Source: Pararcticibacter amylolyticus
GTDB taxonomy: Bacteria > Bacteroidota > Bacteroidia > Sphingobacteriales > Sphingobacteriaceae
NCBI RefSeq assembly: GCF_003130405.1
Contig: NZ_QEAS01000027.1
Location: forward strand, 13,303 to 70,131
Reading direction: 5' to 3'
Length of the DNA stretch: 56,829 nucleotides
Positions 24,324 to 34,544 of this stretch are shown one piece after another. The position numbers and the translations under genes were made by a program. The notes under the pieces are model-generated. The model was not told where the DNA came from. It was given only the letters and a program-made list of their open reading frames with translations, and searched no databases. Positions within the stretch are counted from its first letter, which is position 1, and each line of letters opens with the position of its first letter.

Positions 24324-26030
24324 TTACCATCCTGCATTTTGTGCCCATCCTGTCTTGTTGATCTCTGCCTGAGGGATCGGGTACCAGTTCATCTTTTCTT
24401 CAAAGATCCTGTCTTCCAGTTTTTTTACCGTGTAAGTAAATGTTACTGCGCTTCCGGAAGTACTCTTTGTGATATCGATCCGGTTAAGCGGGGCTTTAAA
24501 GTAGGTGGTACCTTTGTTCCAGCGGCGTACATCCCAGAAGCGATGGTTTTCGAAGCTCAGTTCGACGTTCCTCTCTCTTTCGATTGCAGCCTGGTTAAGC
24601 TGGGCGGCTGTCAGTGCCGGAACGCCGGCTCTTGTTCTTACCATGTTAATGGCCTGTAAAGCGGTCATCCCGAAATTTCCCGGGTCCGACTGAGCCCCGT
24701 AGGCATTAAACATGGCTTCAGCGTAATTTAACAGAACTTCTCCATACCGGAAGTAAATCCAGTTATGATCGGAAGTGGTGTTGGTTACCAGGTTCAGTGC
24801 AGAATTGCTCCATTTAGCCAGGTAGTAGCCGGTCTTAGTGGCATTCAGCCTGGGAAGCCCGCTGTTTCCGCCATAGAATGTTTCTATCGTGGTGGATTGA
24901 TAGGACGAGTTATTGGTGATGACAGTAGCCGCCAGCCTGGGGTCCCTGTTTGCGTATGGATTAGCTGTATGGGCAGGATTGTTCCAATTGAACGGAACAG
25001 AGCCGGTCACCGTGCCTGCACCATCCTTCTCGAGTACTTCGAATGCATCCACAAAATTCTGGGAAGGCGTGACACTGCGTCCGTTACTGTTTTCAAACAC
25101 GATAGGGAAATTGTTCTTTTCAATCCAGTTCAGGGCGCCATACCTTCTGTAGAAGATCAGCTCGGCGGTGCCGGCATTGTCTTTACTGAATACCTTCGTA
25201 TACGAAGCATCGAGGCTGTACCTGGCAAGCTGGATCACCTCATTGGCTGCACTTGCCGCCTGTGCCCAGGTTATGCTGGATCCGTTGGCCTTGTAAAGGG
25301 GACTTGCGCCGTACAACAGTACCCTGGCTTTCAGTGCCCGGATGGCCCCGTGTCTCACCCTTCCGTCTTCATACCAGGAGGCAGTAAGATTTGCCGGGAT
25401 AATGGCGGCAGCCTTATCGCACAATGAGGCAATATATTTCAGGGATTCATCCAGCGAGCTTCTTTGAACGTTTTTCCAGGTTGCTGCATCTTCCGGATCA
25501 AGCGGTTCCTCCAGAAGGGGTACTCCTCCGTATCTTTTCACCAGTTCGAAGTAAAAGAATGCCTTGAGGAAAAGCGCTTCACCTTCCATGTACTTTACAT
25601 TATCACGGGCATTGAAGTAGTTCGAAGAGTCGACTCCCACGACACCGTTCTTGATGTAGGCGATATCAATTTTTTCCTTGTTTTTAAGAAAAAGGTTCGC
25701 ATTCCTGATCCCATTAAAGTTAATGTTCCACCTGCCATCAGGATTGGTATACTGGTTCCATATCCCCAGGTTAAACGCCTGCGATATAGCGTCGACACTG
25801 GTGCTCTCCGCATTATCTGTAGCGGCTTCCATATCTAAATTTGCGAAACCGTCGGGGAGATAACTATAGATATTCCAGAGAGCGGTCTGTGCATATGGAT
25901 AATTCCTGTATAGCTGTTCCACTGATATGTTGGCGTCAATCTTTCTGACATCTAAATAGTCATCCTTACAGGCACACAAAGCCGAAGCTAATGTCAACAA
26001 GGAGATTATTATATAATGATTTCTTTTCAT
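24324..26030 (-). CDS. SusD/RagB family lipoprotein (second pair)
   Basis: A 568-residue lipoprotein (signal MKRNHYIIISLLTLASALCAC). SusD features are the DDYLDVRKID start of the mature part, YMEGEALFLKAFFYFELVKRYGGVPLLEEPL, a TPR-like helical body, and the C-terminal RERNVELSFENHRFWDVRRW and WYPIPQAEI. It pairs with the SusC 24 bases upstream and binds oligosaccharide at the cell surface. Confidence 0.95.
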   Translation of the reverse strand: MKRNHYIIISLLTLASALCACKDDYLDVRKIDANISVEQLYRNYPYAQTALWNIYSYLPDGFANLDMEAATDNAESTSVDAISQAFNLGIWNQYTNPDGRWNINFNGIRNANLFLKNKEKIDIAYIKNGVVGVDSSNYFNARDNVKYMEGEALFLKAFFYFELVKRYGGVPLLEEPLDPEDAATWKNVQRSSLDESLKYIASLCDKAAAIIPANLTASWYEDGRVRHGAIRALKARVLLYGASPLYKANGSSITWAQAASAANEVIQLARYSLDASYTKVFSKDNAGTAELIFYRRYGALNWIEKNNFPIVFENSNGRSVTPSQNFVDAFEVLEKDGAGTVTGSVPFNWNNPAHTANPYANRDPRLAATVITNNSSYQSTTIETFYGGNSGLPRLNATKTGYYLAKWSNSALNLVTNTTSDHNWIYFRYGEVLLNYAEAMFNAYGAQSDPGNFGMTALQAINMVRTRAGVPALTAAQLNQAAIERERNVELSFENHRFWDVRRWNKGTTYFKAPLNRIDITKSTSGSAVTFTYTVKKLEDRIFEEKMNWYPIPQAEINKTGWAQNAGW

Positions 26031-26054
26031 TGTCTATGCTGTTACAGATTATTA

Positions 26055-28859
26055 TTAAAACCGCGCTTTCATTCCGAAGGTCACCGCCTTCATCAGCGGA
26101 TAACCCATTGACAAACGTTCTGCTTCCAGGTCCTCCAGCTTATCCCATGTAAACAGGTTGGTGCCGTTTACGAAGATCCTGACATTGTCGAGCCTTTTAA
26201 CCGAGCTGATCTTCGGTAAGGTATATCCCAGTTCGATGCTCCTCAGTTTAAAGAAATTCCCATTGCGCAGCCAGAAGTCGGACTGCTGATCATTGTTTTT
26301 ATTGCTGAGAGTGGACAACCTCGGGTAGTCAGCTGTTCCGGCATTCTCCGGTGTCCAGTTGTTGAGCGAGAAAGCCGTCATGTTGTTATTGTTTACGAAC
26401 GGGTGGCTATAGATGTAAGCATCGCTCAGCAAACTTACTGTACGGTTGAGCACTCCCTGCATGTAGGCATCGAAGTCGAATCCCTTAAATTTGAATCCAA
26501 GATTAAAGCCTAATGTTACTTCAGGCAGCCTGGCGTAATCAAAGGGTACCATGTCATAGTCATTGATCACTCCATTATTATCCTGATCTTTAAATTTCAG
26601 GTCTCCGGGCTTTACGGTTGCATAGGATGATACCACAATGCCCTGTTTTAAAGCTCCGTTTGCATCAAAATCACTTTCCTGGTAAAACCCATCGGACGCG
26701 AGGCCCTTAAACTGGTCGAGTCTATATCCCCTGGTGTATAAACGATCAAAGGGCTGGGCTTCTTCCGATCGTTTGGTGATCTCATTGCGGGCAAATGCTG
26801 CGGAGCCTCTCAGGTAGTACTTGAAATTATGATCGTTGTTGTCGAACGAAAGGGATGCTTCGAATCCTTTGTTCTTTACTTCCCCTGTATTCAGATACTG
26901 AAGCGAGAACCCGGTAAAGGCCGGGATATCAGCGCTGGGGATTTCGAGAATGCCCGATCGCTTTTCGCTGAACACATCGATGTTGGCTGTCAGCCTCTTA
27001 AATAATTGCAGGTCGAGTCCGATGTTCAGTGTCGTTTTTTCTTCCCATGTTGCAGCCGGATTGGCAATGGCTCCCTCTTTTCTGCCGTCTCTGTATGAAT
27101 TGCCGGTGCCGAGTATCCAGCCGCCGCCGCCTGTAGCCCATTGCTGATACAGGAAGCGCAGGTCTTCATTCGTGTTGCCGACTTTCCCGTAGGTGGCCCG
27201 GAGCTTCAGATAATTAACCGCTTTGCTTTTATCGAAGAAATCTTCGTTGGACAACACCCAGCCGAGGCCTGCTGCCGGAAAGAAACCATACCGTTTGCCG
27301 GGGGCGAAGTCTGTCGACCCGATATACGAGCCAACGAAATCAAACAGATACGTCTTTTTATAGTCGTAAGACACATTTCCCGATAATCCCTGGTTTCGAA
27401 GCTCATAGACCACCCCGTTTTTCGAGTAGTTCTGCCGCTTTGCCAAAATGCTTCCCGACCAGGTGTTATTGCCAAAAGTCCTGCTGTATTCAAGTCCTAC
27501 CTGGCCGGTCGTCCTGTTCCAGTGACTGGTTTCGCCCTCATTGATATTTTCACTGATAGTACCCCTCTGGATGTAGATTACCTCGCCGCTGCCGTTTAGA
27601 AGAGGTTCATCATTTGCTCCCTTGCTGATCTCGTATGCCGGCTGGCCGAACTGCTTTTGGTAGAACCCTACATACTGGTTGCTGAATGAAAGCCCTCCTT
27701 TTAGTGCCAGACCTTTTGTGATAGCATCCAGTTTTTCTGTAAAGGAGACGTTGGTCTGCAGGTTCCGGGTATGGGAGTTCCAGATCCCGAAGCGCTGCAG
27801 CCGCTGCACCGGGTTAAAGTTATAAGCTGAACTGGTACCCCAGGACCCGTTTGGATTACGAACAGGGAAGGCTGCTGCCGGGATCTTCAGCAAATTGTCA
27901 AACAGCTCAGTAGCTGTAAAACCGGCAGGAGTATTCTTATCTTCTGTGATAGCCGAGATATTGGCAGTGATCGAAAGGCTTTTGCTTAGCTGCAGATCAA
28001 CATTGCCCCTCAGATTGATCTTGTTGTAACGTGCGTTTGTACCAAAGTCTTTATCAATGGCGTCTGCATTCTTATACAGGCCGGTAAAGTCGGTATAATT
28101 CATCAGGACGAAGTACCTTGTTTTTGGACTTCCGCCCCTGAATGAAACGTTATAGTCCTGGATTTTTGAGGTGTTTTTCAGGGTTTCCTTATACCAGTCT
28201 ACATTTGGATGAAAAGGATCGTCGGTCGCTTTATACAGTTCGGGGTTGGTATATTTCAGAGGCAGCCCATCATTGGCCAGCGCTTTGTTATAATTGCTTG
28301 TAAAGTCGAAAGCATTCACCGCAGAAGGCAGTTCAATCGCACTTTGTATCCCGTAACGGGCATTAGCCGAAATCCGGACTTTCTCATTATTGCCCGATAT
28401 TGTTTTAATCCAGAGCACACCTGCGCCACCCTGCAGTCCGAACGGAGCGAGGGCGATGGCATCTTTAAGGAGGGTGACGGATTCGATCTCATAGGCCGAC
28501 AATGAACTGATTGCATTCATGTCCACCTCGTATCCGTCGAGGTAAATAAGCACTTTATTCCCGGTAATATTCCAGCTGCTTTGTCCCCTTAAATAGAGGG
28601 TCGGGTTGTCATAGCCGGGTTCTCCTGAGCCTGTCATAACTGTGAGTCCTGGGATCCTTCCCTGGAGAGTGTTCAGGAGGTTTCCTGCCATCATTCTCTG
28701 GATCTCTTCACCGGTTAATGTGAAACTTGCACCTGTTCTGTATTTCACAACAGAAACAGAAGTGGTATCGGAGCCAGGCTGAGCCCGGGCGGCGAGAAAG
28801 CAGAAGAATGAAAAAATACAGGCAAAAAGTTTGATATATTCTTTTCTTATATGTTTCAT
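26055..28859 (-). CDS. SusC-type transporter without N-terminal extension (second pair)
   Basis: A 934-residue SusC-like protein. After the signal peptide (ends FLAARAQ) it goes almost directly into the plug (GEEIQRMMAGNLLNTLQGRIPGLTV, PTLYLRGQSSW, SVTLLKDAIALAPFG), so it lacks both the carboxypeptidase-regulatory-like domain and the usual VVxGYGT motif before the plug. The usual VVDG loop is changed to IYLDGYEVD. The barrel ends in FGMKARF. The sequence is open throughout, so this is a short variant and not a broken gene. It is the third gene of the operon. Confidence 0.93.
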   Translation of the reverse strand: MKHIRKEYIKLFACIFSFFCFLAARAQPGSDTTSVSVVKYRTGASFTLTGEEIQRMMAGNLLNTLQGRIPGLTVMTGSGEPGYDNPTLYLRGQSSWNITGNKVLIYLDGYEVDMNAISSLSAYEIESVTLLKDAIALAPFGLQGGAGVLWIKTISGNNEKVRISANARYGIQSAIELPSAVNAFDFTSNYNKALANDGLPLKYTNPELYKATDDPFHPNVDWYKETLKNTSKIQDYNVSFRGGSPKTRYFVLMNYTDFTGLYKNADAIDKDFGTNARYNKINLRGNVDLQLSKSLSITANISAITEDKNTPAGFTATELFDNLLKIPAAAFPVRNPNGSWGTSSAYNFNPVQRLQRFGIWNSHTRNLQTNVSFTEKLDAITKGLALKGGLSFSNQYVGFYQKQFGQPAYEISKGANDEPLLNGSGEVIYIQRGTISENINEGETSHWNRTTGQVGLEYSRTFGNNTWSGSILAKRQNYSKNGVVYELRNQGLSGNVSYDYKKTYLFDFVGSYIGSTDFAPGKRYGFFPAAGLGWVLSNEDFFDKSKAVNYLKLRATYGKVGNTNEDLRFLYQQWATGGGGWILGTGNSYRDGRKEGAIANPAATWEEKTTLNIGLDLQLFKRLTANIDVFSEKRSGILEIPSADIPAFTGFSLQYLNTGEVKNKGFEASLSFDNNDHNFKYYLRGSAAFARNEITKRSEEAQPFDRLYTRGYRLDQFKGLASDGFYQESDFDANGALKQGIVVSSYATVKPGDLKFKDQDNNGVINDYDMVPFDYARLPEVTLGFNLGFKFKGFDFDAYMQGVLNRTVSLLSDAYIYSHPFVNNNNMTAFSLNNWTPENAGTADYPRLSTLSNKNNDQQSDFWLRNGNFFKLRSIELGYTLPKISSVKRLDNVRIFVNGTNLFTWDKLEDLEAERLSMGYPLMKAVTFGMKARF

Positions 28860-28926
28860 TTGAATAAATATTGATCCATGTACCCCCGAAACAAGGTGTC
28901 AGTGAGTACACTTAGTTTATAAATGA

Positions 28927-30825
28927 TTACCAGCCCGGGTTTTGTCCATTCCATGAGACTCCGTCTCCCAGATATTTCTTGCTGACTTCAGAAGAAACGA
29001 AGGGGAGGTAGTAGTACTTAACCGGAAATACCTGCGTCATGAAAGGAACTATTGTCCACGATCTCTTCAGGCTGCCGTCGGCACCTTTTCTGGCGGTGGT
29101 AGCGATACCCCTTAGCTCGGTGTTCAAGACCGTATGTGCCTTCAGCCATCTGAGAAGGTCGTTGTAACGATGTCCTTCGTAGGCGAGTTCAATGGTCCTT
29201 TCGTTTTGAACAGCAGCCTGGAATCCCTGGTAGTCCAGTCCTGATTTATCGGGCATGCCGGCTCTGCTTCTTATTTCATTCAAATACTTGTAGGCATCAG
29301 TATTCGGCCCGTTGTTGTATTCATTCAGAGCTTCTGCGTAACTTAAATAGAATTCAGCCAGGCGGAATACCGGCCATGCAAAATGATTCCAGTTTCCATT
29401 ATCCACCCTTGCCACAAACTTGTAAACATCTAATGCATATCCATCGGGGCCCACATCACTTTTGGAGAGTGCGCCTTCGGGGAAACCATCACCCGCTTTG
29501 TAGAAGGGGATTGTCCCGTATTTACCCCCGCTGGCAGATCTGAAAAACATTCCGTCATAGGCAACTGTCTGGTAAAAGCGCGGATCGAGGTTGAAGTTGC
29601 GGATATCTACGGGAAGGTCGTTCCCTGAAGAAGGGAGCGTGAATTTGGTGCCGTCCCTTTTTTCATAGAGCTGCATAAATTCTATCGGCATATTGTTTTT
29701 TGCTCCCCATTCCCAGGCGCCTACTTTGGATGAAAGAAACTTTCCCCAGGCAGTCAGATTTTCGCCCCAGTCGTCGCCGTTCTGATTGCGGGTGCTCACT
29801 AATATCAATTCTTTATTGGCATATACATTCCAGACCGCTTCATAATCACCAAGCCCGGCGTAGTTGTCGGTTCCGATATCTGTCTGTGCTTTGCCTGTAT
29901 TATAAATTCCAACTCCCGCAGCAGAGGCGTTCTGAATAACATCCCATGCAGCTTCATAGGCTTTTTTCCACCTTTCCTTATCATAGCCTGGATAGCAGAG
30001 CACAGTATCTCTCTGATCGCCGAACCTTGCAGCCGATATAACGGATTTCAGATTGTCGGGCGTGTTGTAAAGGGGACTTGCAGCATACAGCAGGATACGC
30101 GATTTGAGCGCAAGAGCAGCCAGCCTGGTGATCATTCCATAATCAGAGCTGGGGCGGGTAACAGGCAACAGGCCTGCAGCCTGATCGCACCATTTTACAA
30201 CACTGTCTACTACCGACTGAACAGAGCTTCTGCGAATATTGATATTGCCATCGCCGGCTAACGCATTCGGCAGAATGGGAATGCCGCCATAATGCCGGAA
30301 CAGTTCATAATGTTGTAAGGCCCTGCAAAAGATGGCCTGACCTTTTACGTCGTCTTTCCATCCCTGGTCGGCATCCACTACCATATCAATATTCTTCAGC
30401 ACCAGGTTTGCCTGCCTGATCCCTTTGTAGTGCCAGCCGAAGGCTCCGCCGGTTACGGCGGCGTCGCGGCCAGCCCCCCAGCCATAGTCGACATTGCTGT
30501 TCGCTCCCATATTTCCCTTTTTAAAACTTGGCGCGTTAATACCGGCGTTAGTCCAGTCATATCCGGGAGTGATAATGTAGAGGGCATCGGTGAGGATCTC
30601 CGGTCTCGCGAGGTCTGTCGACCCCTGCGGAAGGTAGCTTCTTACACACCATGAGTACATTCGTGCCACAGCAAACCGTGCCTGGTCTTTGGTATGAAAT
30701 ATGGTGTCGACAGTAACGGCACCACCTTTGGGTTTCTGCAGGAAATCCTTTGTACAGCTGGTTGCCATGATCAAAAGCAGCAAGCCTGCAAAAAGCGAAA
30801 TATTTAAGTTTGATCTCTTCTCCAT
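28927..30825 (-). CDS. SusD/RagB family lipoprotein (first pair)
   Basis: A 632-residue lipoprotein (lipobox LLLIMATSC). SusD hallmarks are FLQKPKGGAVTVDTIF at the mature N-terminus, GQAIFCRALQHYELFRHYGGIPIL, and C-terminal NERTIELAYEGHRYNDLLRWLKA with YYLPFVSSEV. It is longer than the other two SusD proteins here. It starts 12 bases after the STN-bearing SusC ends and would form the surface-binding partner of that transporter. Confidence 0.95.
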   Translation of the reverse strand: MEKRSNLNISLFAGLLLLIMATSCTKDFLQKPKGGAVTVDTIFHTKDQARFAVARMYSWCVRSYLPQGSTDLARPEILTDALYIITPGYDWTNAGINAPSFKKGNMGANSNVDYGWGAGRDAAVTGGAFGWHYKGIRQANLVLKNIDMVVDADQGWKDDVKGQAIFCRALQHYELFRHYGGIPILPNALAGDGNINIRRSSVQSVVDSVVKWCDQAAGLLPVTRPSSDYGMITRLAALALKSRILLYAASPLYNTPDNLKSVISAARFGDQRDTVLCYPGYDKERWKKAYEAAWDVIQNASAAGVGIYNTGKAQTDIGTDNYAGLGDYEAVWNVYANKELILVSTRNQNGDDWGENLTAWGKFLSSKVGAWEWGAKNNMPIEFMQLYEKRDGTKFTLPSSGNDLPVDIRNFNLDPRFYQTVAYDGMFFRSASGGKYGTIPFYKAGDGFPEGALSKSDVGPDGYALDVYKFVARVDNGNWNHFAWPVFRLAEFYLSYAEALNEYNNGPNTDAYKYLNEIRSRAGMPDKSGLDYQGFQAAVQNERTIELAYEGHRYNDLLRWLKAHTVLNTELRGIATTARKGADGSLKRSWTIVPFMTQVFPVKYYYLPFVSSEVSKKYLGDGVSWNGQNPGW

Positions 30826-30837
30826 AACAATATCAGG

Positions 30838-33800
30838 TTAGAAATTAATATTGAGCCCGAGGTTATAAGTCCTTGTCAGGGGATATCCTATGTAGGCCAG
30901 GTTCTCCGGGTCTCCCCATATTTCGTTCGGAGACCAGGTAGTCAGATTGTTCCCGTTGGCATATATTCGTGCCGAACGGATGCCTATGCGCTGAAGGAAT
31001 TCTGGTTTTACCGTATAGCCAATTTCGAGGTTCTTTAACCTCATGTAAGATGTATTCTTCAGGAAGTATGTGTTTTCTGCACCCGTGTGGTCATACGCCG
31101 CCAGTGGAAAGTAGATCTTTTCTCCGTTGTTATAACGTTCCTGGGTGAAACGGTGAAGGTCTACTTCAAATAGTGATTCCTGCTTGTTGAAATGCCGCTG
31201 GCTCATCGCGAATTTGGCGACTCCGCCAACGCCCTGCAGCAGGGTGGAAAAATCAAATCCTTTCCAGTTAAATCCGAAGGCAATCCCGTAAGTGATCTTA
31301 GGTATCGTAGTATTTCCGGTCCGGATGTAGTCCTTTTCGTTTACAACGCCATCTTCATTTACATCTTTCAGCCGTACCTCTCCAGGTTGAACGGCAACCC
31401 CTCCGTAACCCAGATCCTTTTGATAAACCGGAAGTCCCTGCCCGTTTGTATAAGGCTGTCCGTCTTTATTGAGAGCCCTTACCGGCTCTGCCAGAACCGG
31501 GTCGCCGTTTGTATCTATATTATAAAGATCGGCCCATGAGGTATATAAACCGTCAGCCTGGAGATAGAGCCCCTGGCCGATCGGCCTTCCTGTTTCCGCC
31601 TGGTATTCCAGTCCGTCTGATATAGCCTCATCCCTGAAAATGATCTTATTCTCATTATTGGCAATATTGCCCTTTATCCAGTAGTCAAATTTTCCAGCCC
31701 TGCTTCTGAAGTTCACTTCCAGTTCGTTCCCCCAGTTCTTTACTTCTCCCAGGTTATAAGGGGGAAGAGTTGCCTGTACGATGGCGGGTACTGTACCCCG
31801 GTAAGACAGGATGTCGACACGTTTTTCGGAAAAGTGGTCGTATGTGACCGAGAGCTTGTCTTTGAGAAAGTGTGCCTCAAATCCAATATTGGCCTTGGTG
31901 GCGGTTTCCCATGTGACATTAGGATTTCCTAATGTCCCTTCCTGTGATCCTTTAACATTATTACGGTCGCTGATGGTTCCGAATGTGTAGTCCATGTAAG
32001 GGTAGCCGGTACCCCCGTAAGTCCATACGTCAGGCAGGTAAAGGTAGCGTGCGCCACCGATGTTGTCATTTCCGACTTTTCCGAGTGAGCCTCTGAACTT
32101 TAAATAGGTGACGAGGTCGTTCTTAGGAAAGAAGCTTTCGTTGGAAGCAACCCAGCCCAGGGAATAAGCAGGTAAGAGGCCAAACCGCTTTCCTTCGGGA
32201 AAGTTCTCCGAACCGTTATATCCCATGTTAAATTCGGCGAGGTAGCGGCTTTTGTATCCGTAAGTAAAGCGGGTAGCCAGTCCGGTGTACGATTTCGGCA
32301 AATGATACGCCAGACCAGGATCATAGAATCTTTCGAGGTTATAGAGGAATAATCCGGAAACGGCATGGTTTCCAAAAGACCTGTTATAGTTTAAAGAAAA
32401 CTCACCGTATATTTTCCGCCATTTTCCGTTGTGCCAGGGCGACCATCTTTCGGGAGGTGTTTCTTCCCGTAACTGTGAGAATACCGGATCGAGCACATCC
32501 CCGTTGGGGTTAGGACTGATCCCGTAATATACGGGGTTATATCTGCCGCCTGTCCGGCTTGAGAAATAACTGTCGTAAGCCCCTCTTGCATTAACAGAAA
32601 GCCCGTTAGTTATAAAATCGAGCTTGTGTGAGAGCTTCACGGAAGAATTTAAAGTACTGTTGTCTGTCAGATTATAATCTGTTGCATTGGCAATCTCATA
32701 TAAAGGGTTGAGGGATGCCTGGGGATTGGAGTATGGAACCACGAACTTGCCGTCGATGATCCCGGCGGAGGACATTGGGTTGGACCACAGGATCCTTTTT
32801 TCCCAAATGAAACCGTCGTTGCTCATTCCGCTGATGTTGACGAACTGGGTTCCCACATCCACGGAGATCCTGAAGTTTTTATTGACATCAAAGTCAAAGT
32901 TCCCCCTCACATTATAGCGTTTCTTTCTGAAGTCCATTTCATCAGAAAACTTCATGTAATCTGTTTTAAACAAGCCTCCCTGGGTGAGATACCCCAGGGA
33001 CACGAAGTATTTAAGGGCTTCAGTACCGCCGGAGATATTGGCATTCACCTGGCTTTGCGGTGCGAAATTTTTAAAGATCTGGTCTGTCCAGTTTACGTCG
33101 GGGTAGAAGTAGGGATTATAGTAAGGGTTTTTTTCGCCGCTTGAGAGGGTGGGAGTGTGCGCGTTCTTATAGAACAACAACTGTTCAGGAGTGTAATATA
33201 AACTCGCCTCTTTTACCCAGTTAGCCTCTCTTTTTATGAGGAAATCATTCCAGGTCTTTATATCAGCGTCCTTTGCATGATTCACCCAGTAAAGCTGAAA
33301 ACTCTTTTCATTCTGAAGGCTTGCGTATTCATAGGAATTTACAAATTTTGGCTCTCTTGTAAATTCGGAAACTGCTGTCTGAGAGGATACTGCGATCTTA
33401 GGTTCCCCTTGCTGCCCGCGTTTGGTCGTGATCAGTATTACTCCGTTTGCACCCCGCACGCCATATACGGCAGTTGCAGATGCGTCTTTAAGCATACTGA
33501 CAGACTCAATTTCATTAGCGTCAATTTCGTTGTAGCTTGTTCTGGCAACCCCGTCGACCATAATTAACGGTGAGGTTTGATCGGTATACGTCCCGATGCC
33601 CCGGATATACAGTGTCGACTTATCGTCGCCCGGCTTGCCGCTCGTTTGAATAGCCGTTAGTCCGGATAATCTTCCTGCAAGGGCGTTGCTGATATTCGCG
33701 ACGGGAGACTGAACGAGGTCCTTCGTTCCGATGGTCGATATTGCAGCAGTAACAGATTCCTTTTTTTGCTGGCCGTAGCCTACGATTACGACTTCATCGA

Positions 33801-34425
33801 CGCTGAACGACTGGCTCTTGAGCACGACATTGATTTCGGAACGACCGTTGACAGCGATTTCACGGGTTTGCATCCCGATGAAAGTGATCACCAGGGTCGC
33901 ATTCGAGGGTACATTTGTCAGGGTGAAATTCCCGTTCACGTCTGTCGAAGTTCCCCTTCCTGCACCTTTGATGGTAACTGAAGCACCGGGTAGGGCTTCT
34001 CCGTTCTCATCTGATACCTTCCCCCGTACCCGGCTTTGCATCAGGGGTAGGGAAGATGCTGTGCGGCTTTTAATGACCACGGATTCACTCTCATTAAATA
34101 AGAATTCAAATTTTTCCGGGTCGAAGCATTTTTCAAGAACGTCCTTCAGTTGTTCGTTCTTTACCTTTAGTGTCACGGGCTTCAGCTTTTCCAGTAACGC
34201 TGCGTCTGCTATAAAGCTGTAGCCGGTTTTCCGGGTGAGCTGGTAGAGCACATCTTTCACCTGCGCATTGGAGACACTAATGCTAACCTTTTGTGCAAAG
34301 CTGGCTGCTGTGGTTTGCAGGATGCCCACCACAATTAAGATAGCAGTAAGTTTCATAGCTATTAAGTATTTTTTAAGACAGTACCTCCCTGCCCCGCAAG
34401 ATCTTGCAGAATATTTTTTATACAT
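30838..34425 (-). CDS. SusC-type transporter with STN signalling domain (first pair)
   Basis: A 1195-residue transporter. The long start (MYKKYSARSCGAGRYCLKKYL before the hydrophobic core) is usual for this class, so the first ATG is kept. After the signal come an STN domain (about 45-115, VSISVSNAQVKDVLYQLTRKTGYSF), a carboxypeptidase-regulatory-like domain (about 130-205), the VVIVGYGQQ motif, the plug (LIMVDGVAR, MLKDASATAVYGVRGANGVIL) and a barrel ending in LGLNINF. The STN domain contacts the periplasmic part of FecR and signals substrate binding to the ECF sigma factor. It heads the five-gene operon down to the duplicated-domain lipoprotein. Confidence 0.95.
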   Translation of the reverse strand: MYKKYSARSCGAGRYCLKKYLIAMKLTAILIVVGILQTTAASFAQKVSISVSNAQVKDVLYQLTRKTGYSFIADAALLEKLKPVTLKVKNEQLKDVLEKCFDPEKFEFLFNESESVVIKSRTASSLPLMQSRVRGKVSDENGEALPGASVTIKGAGRGTSTDVNGNFTLTNVPSNATLVITFIGMQTREIAVNGRSEINVVLKSQSFSVDEVVIVGYGQQKKESVTAAISTIGTKDLVQSPVANISNALAGRLSGLTAIQTSGKPGDDKSTLYIRGIGTYTDQTSPLIMVDGVARTSYNEIDANEIESVSMLKDASATAVYGVRGANGVILITTKRGQQGEPKIAVSSQTAVSEFTREPKFVNSYEYASLQNEKSFQLYWVNHAKDADIKTWNDFLIKREANWVKEASLYYTPEQLLFYKNAHTPTLSSGEKNPYYNPYFYPDVNWTDQIFKNFAPQSQVNANISGGTEALKYFVSLGYLTQGGLFKTDYMKFSDEMDFRKKRYNVRGNFDFDVNKNFRISVDVGTQFVNISGMSNDGFIWEKRILWSNPMSSAGIIDGKFVVPYSNPQASLNPLYEIANATDYNLTDNSTLNSSVKLSHKLDFITNGLSVNARGAYDSYFSSRTGGRYNPVYYGISPNPNGDVLDPVFSQLREETPPERWSPWHNGKWRKIYGEFSLNYNRSFGNHAVSGLFLYNLERFYDPGLAYHLPKSYTGLATRFTYGYKSRYLAEFNMGYNGSENFPEGKRFGLLPAYSLGWVASNESFFPKNDLVTYLKFRGSLGKVGNDNIGGARYLYLPDVWTYGGTGYPYMDYTFGTISDRNNVKGSQEGTLGNPNVTWETATKANIGFEAHFLKDKLSVTYDHFSEKRVDILSYRGTVPAIVQATLPPYNLGEVKNWGNELEVNFRSRAGKFDYWIKGNIANNENKIIFRDEAISDGLEYQAETGRPIGQGLYLQADGLYTSWADLYNIDTNGDPVLAEPVRALNKDGQPYTNGQGLPVYQKDLGYGGVAVQPGEVRLKDVNEDGVVNEKDYIRTGNTTIPKITYGIAFGFNWKGFDFSTLLQGVGGVAKFAMSQRHFNKQESLFEVDLHRFTQERYNNGEKIYFPLAAYDHTGAENTYFLKNTSYMRLKNLEIGYTVKPEFLQRIGIRSARIYANGNNLTTWSPNEIWGDPENLAYIGYPLTRTYNLGLNINF

Positions 34426-34472
34426 TTGAAATGGGTTAATGAAGTTTTATGCTTAATTAGTTTTGTTATCCC

Positions 34473-34493
34473 GGCAATTATGAAATAATTGCC
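34473..34493. terminator. Hairpin 2 between fecR and susC
   Basis: GGCAATTAT (34473-34481), loop GAA, ATAATTGCC (34485-34493): a perfect 9-bp stem. It lies next to a second hairpin in the 119-base gap between fecR and susC on the minus strand. The pair may end or attenuate fecR transcripts. Confidence 0.6.
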
Positions 34494-34495
34494 CG

Positions 34496-34522
34496 TTCAG
34501 GAGTGCTGCCAACACTCCTGAA
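34496..34522. terminator. Hairpin 1 between fecR and susC
   Basis: TTCAGGAGTG (34496-34505), loop CTGCCAA, CACTCCTGAA (34513-34522): a perfect 10-bp stem directly after the fecR stop (34545) on the minus strand. The T-run (AATTTT) is on the plus-strand 3' side, so its fit as a minus-strand intrinsic terminator is imperfect. Confidence 0.65.
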
Positions 34523-34544
34523 TTTTCGTTCCTTTCAAATAGAC

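Noticed and set aside
24765-25427. 220-codon plus-strand ORF inside a susD gene
   Set aside because: It is antisense to a full-length SusD protein and has no recognisable features.
26055-28859. Second SusC as a truncated pseudogene
   Set aside because: It lacks the N-terminal extension but has a good signal peptide, plug, full barrel and aromatic C-terminus without frameshift.
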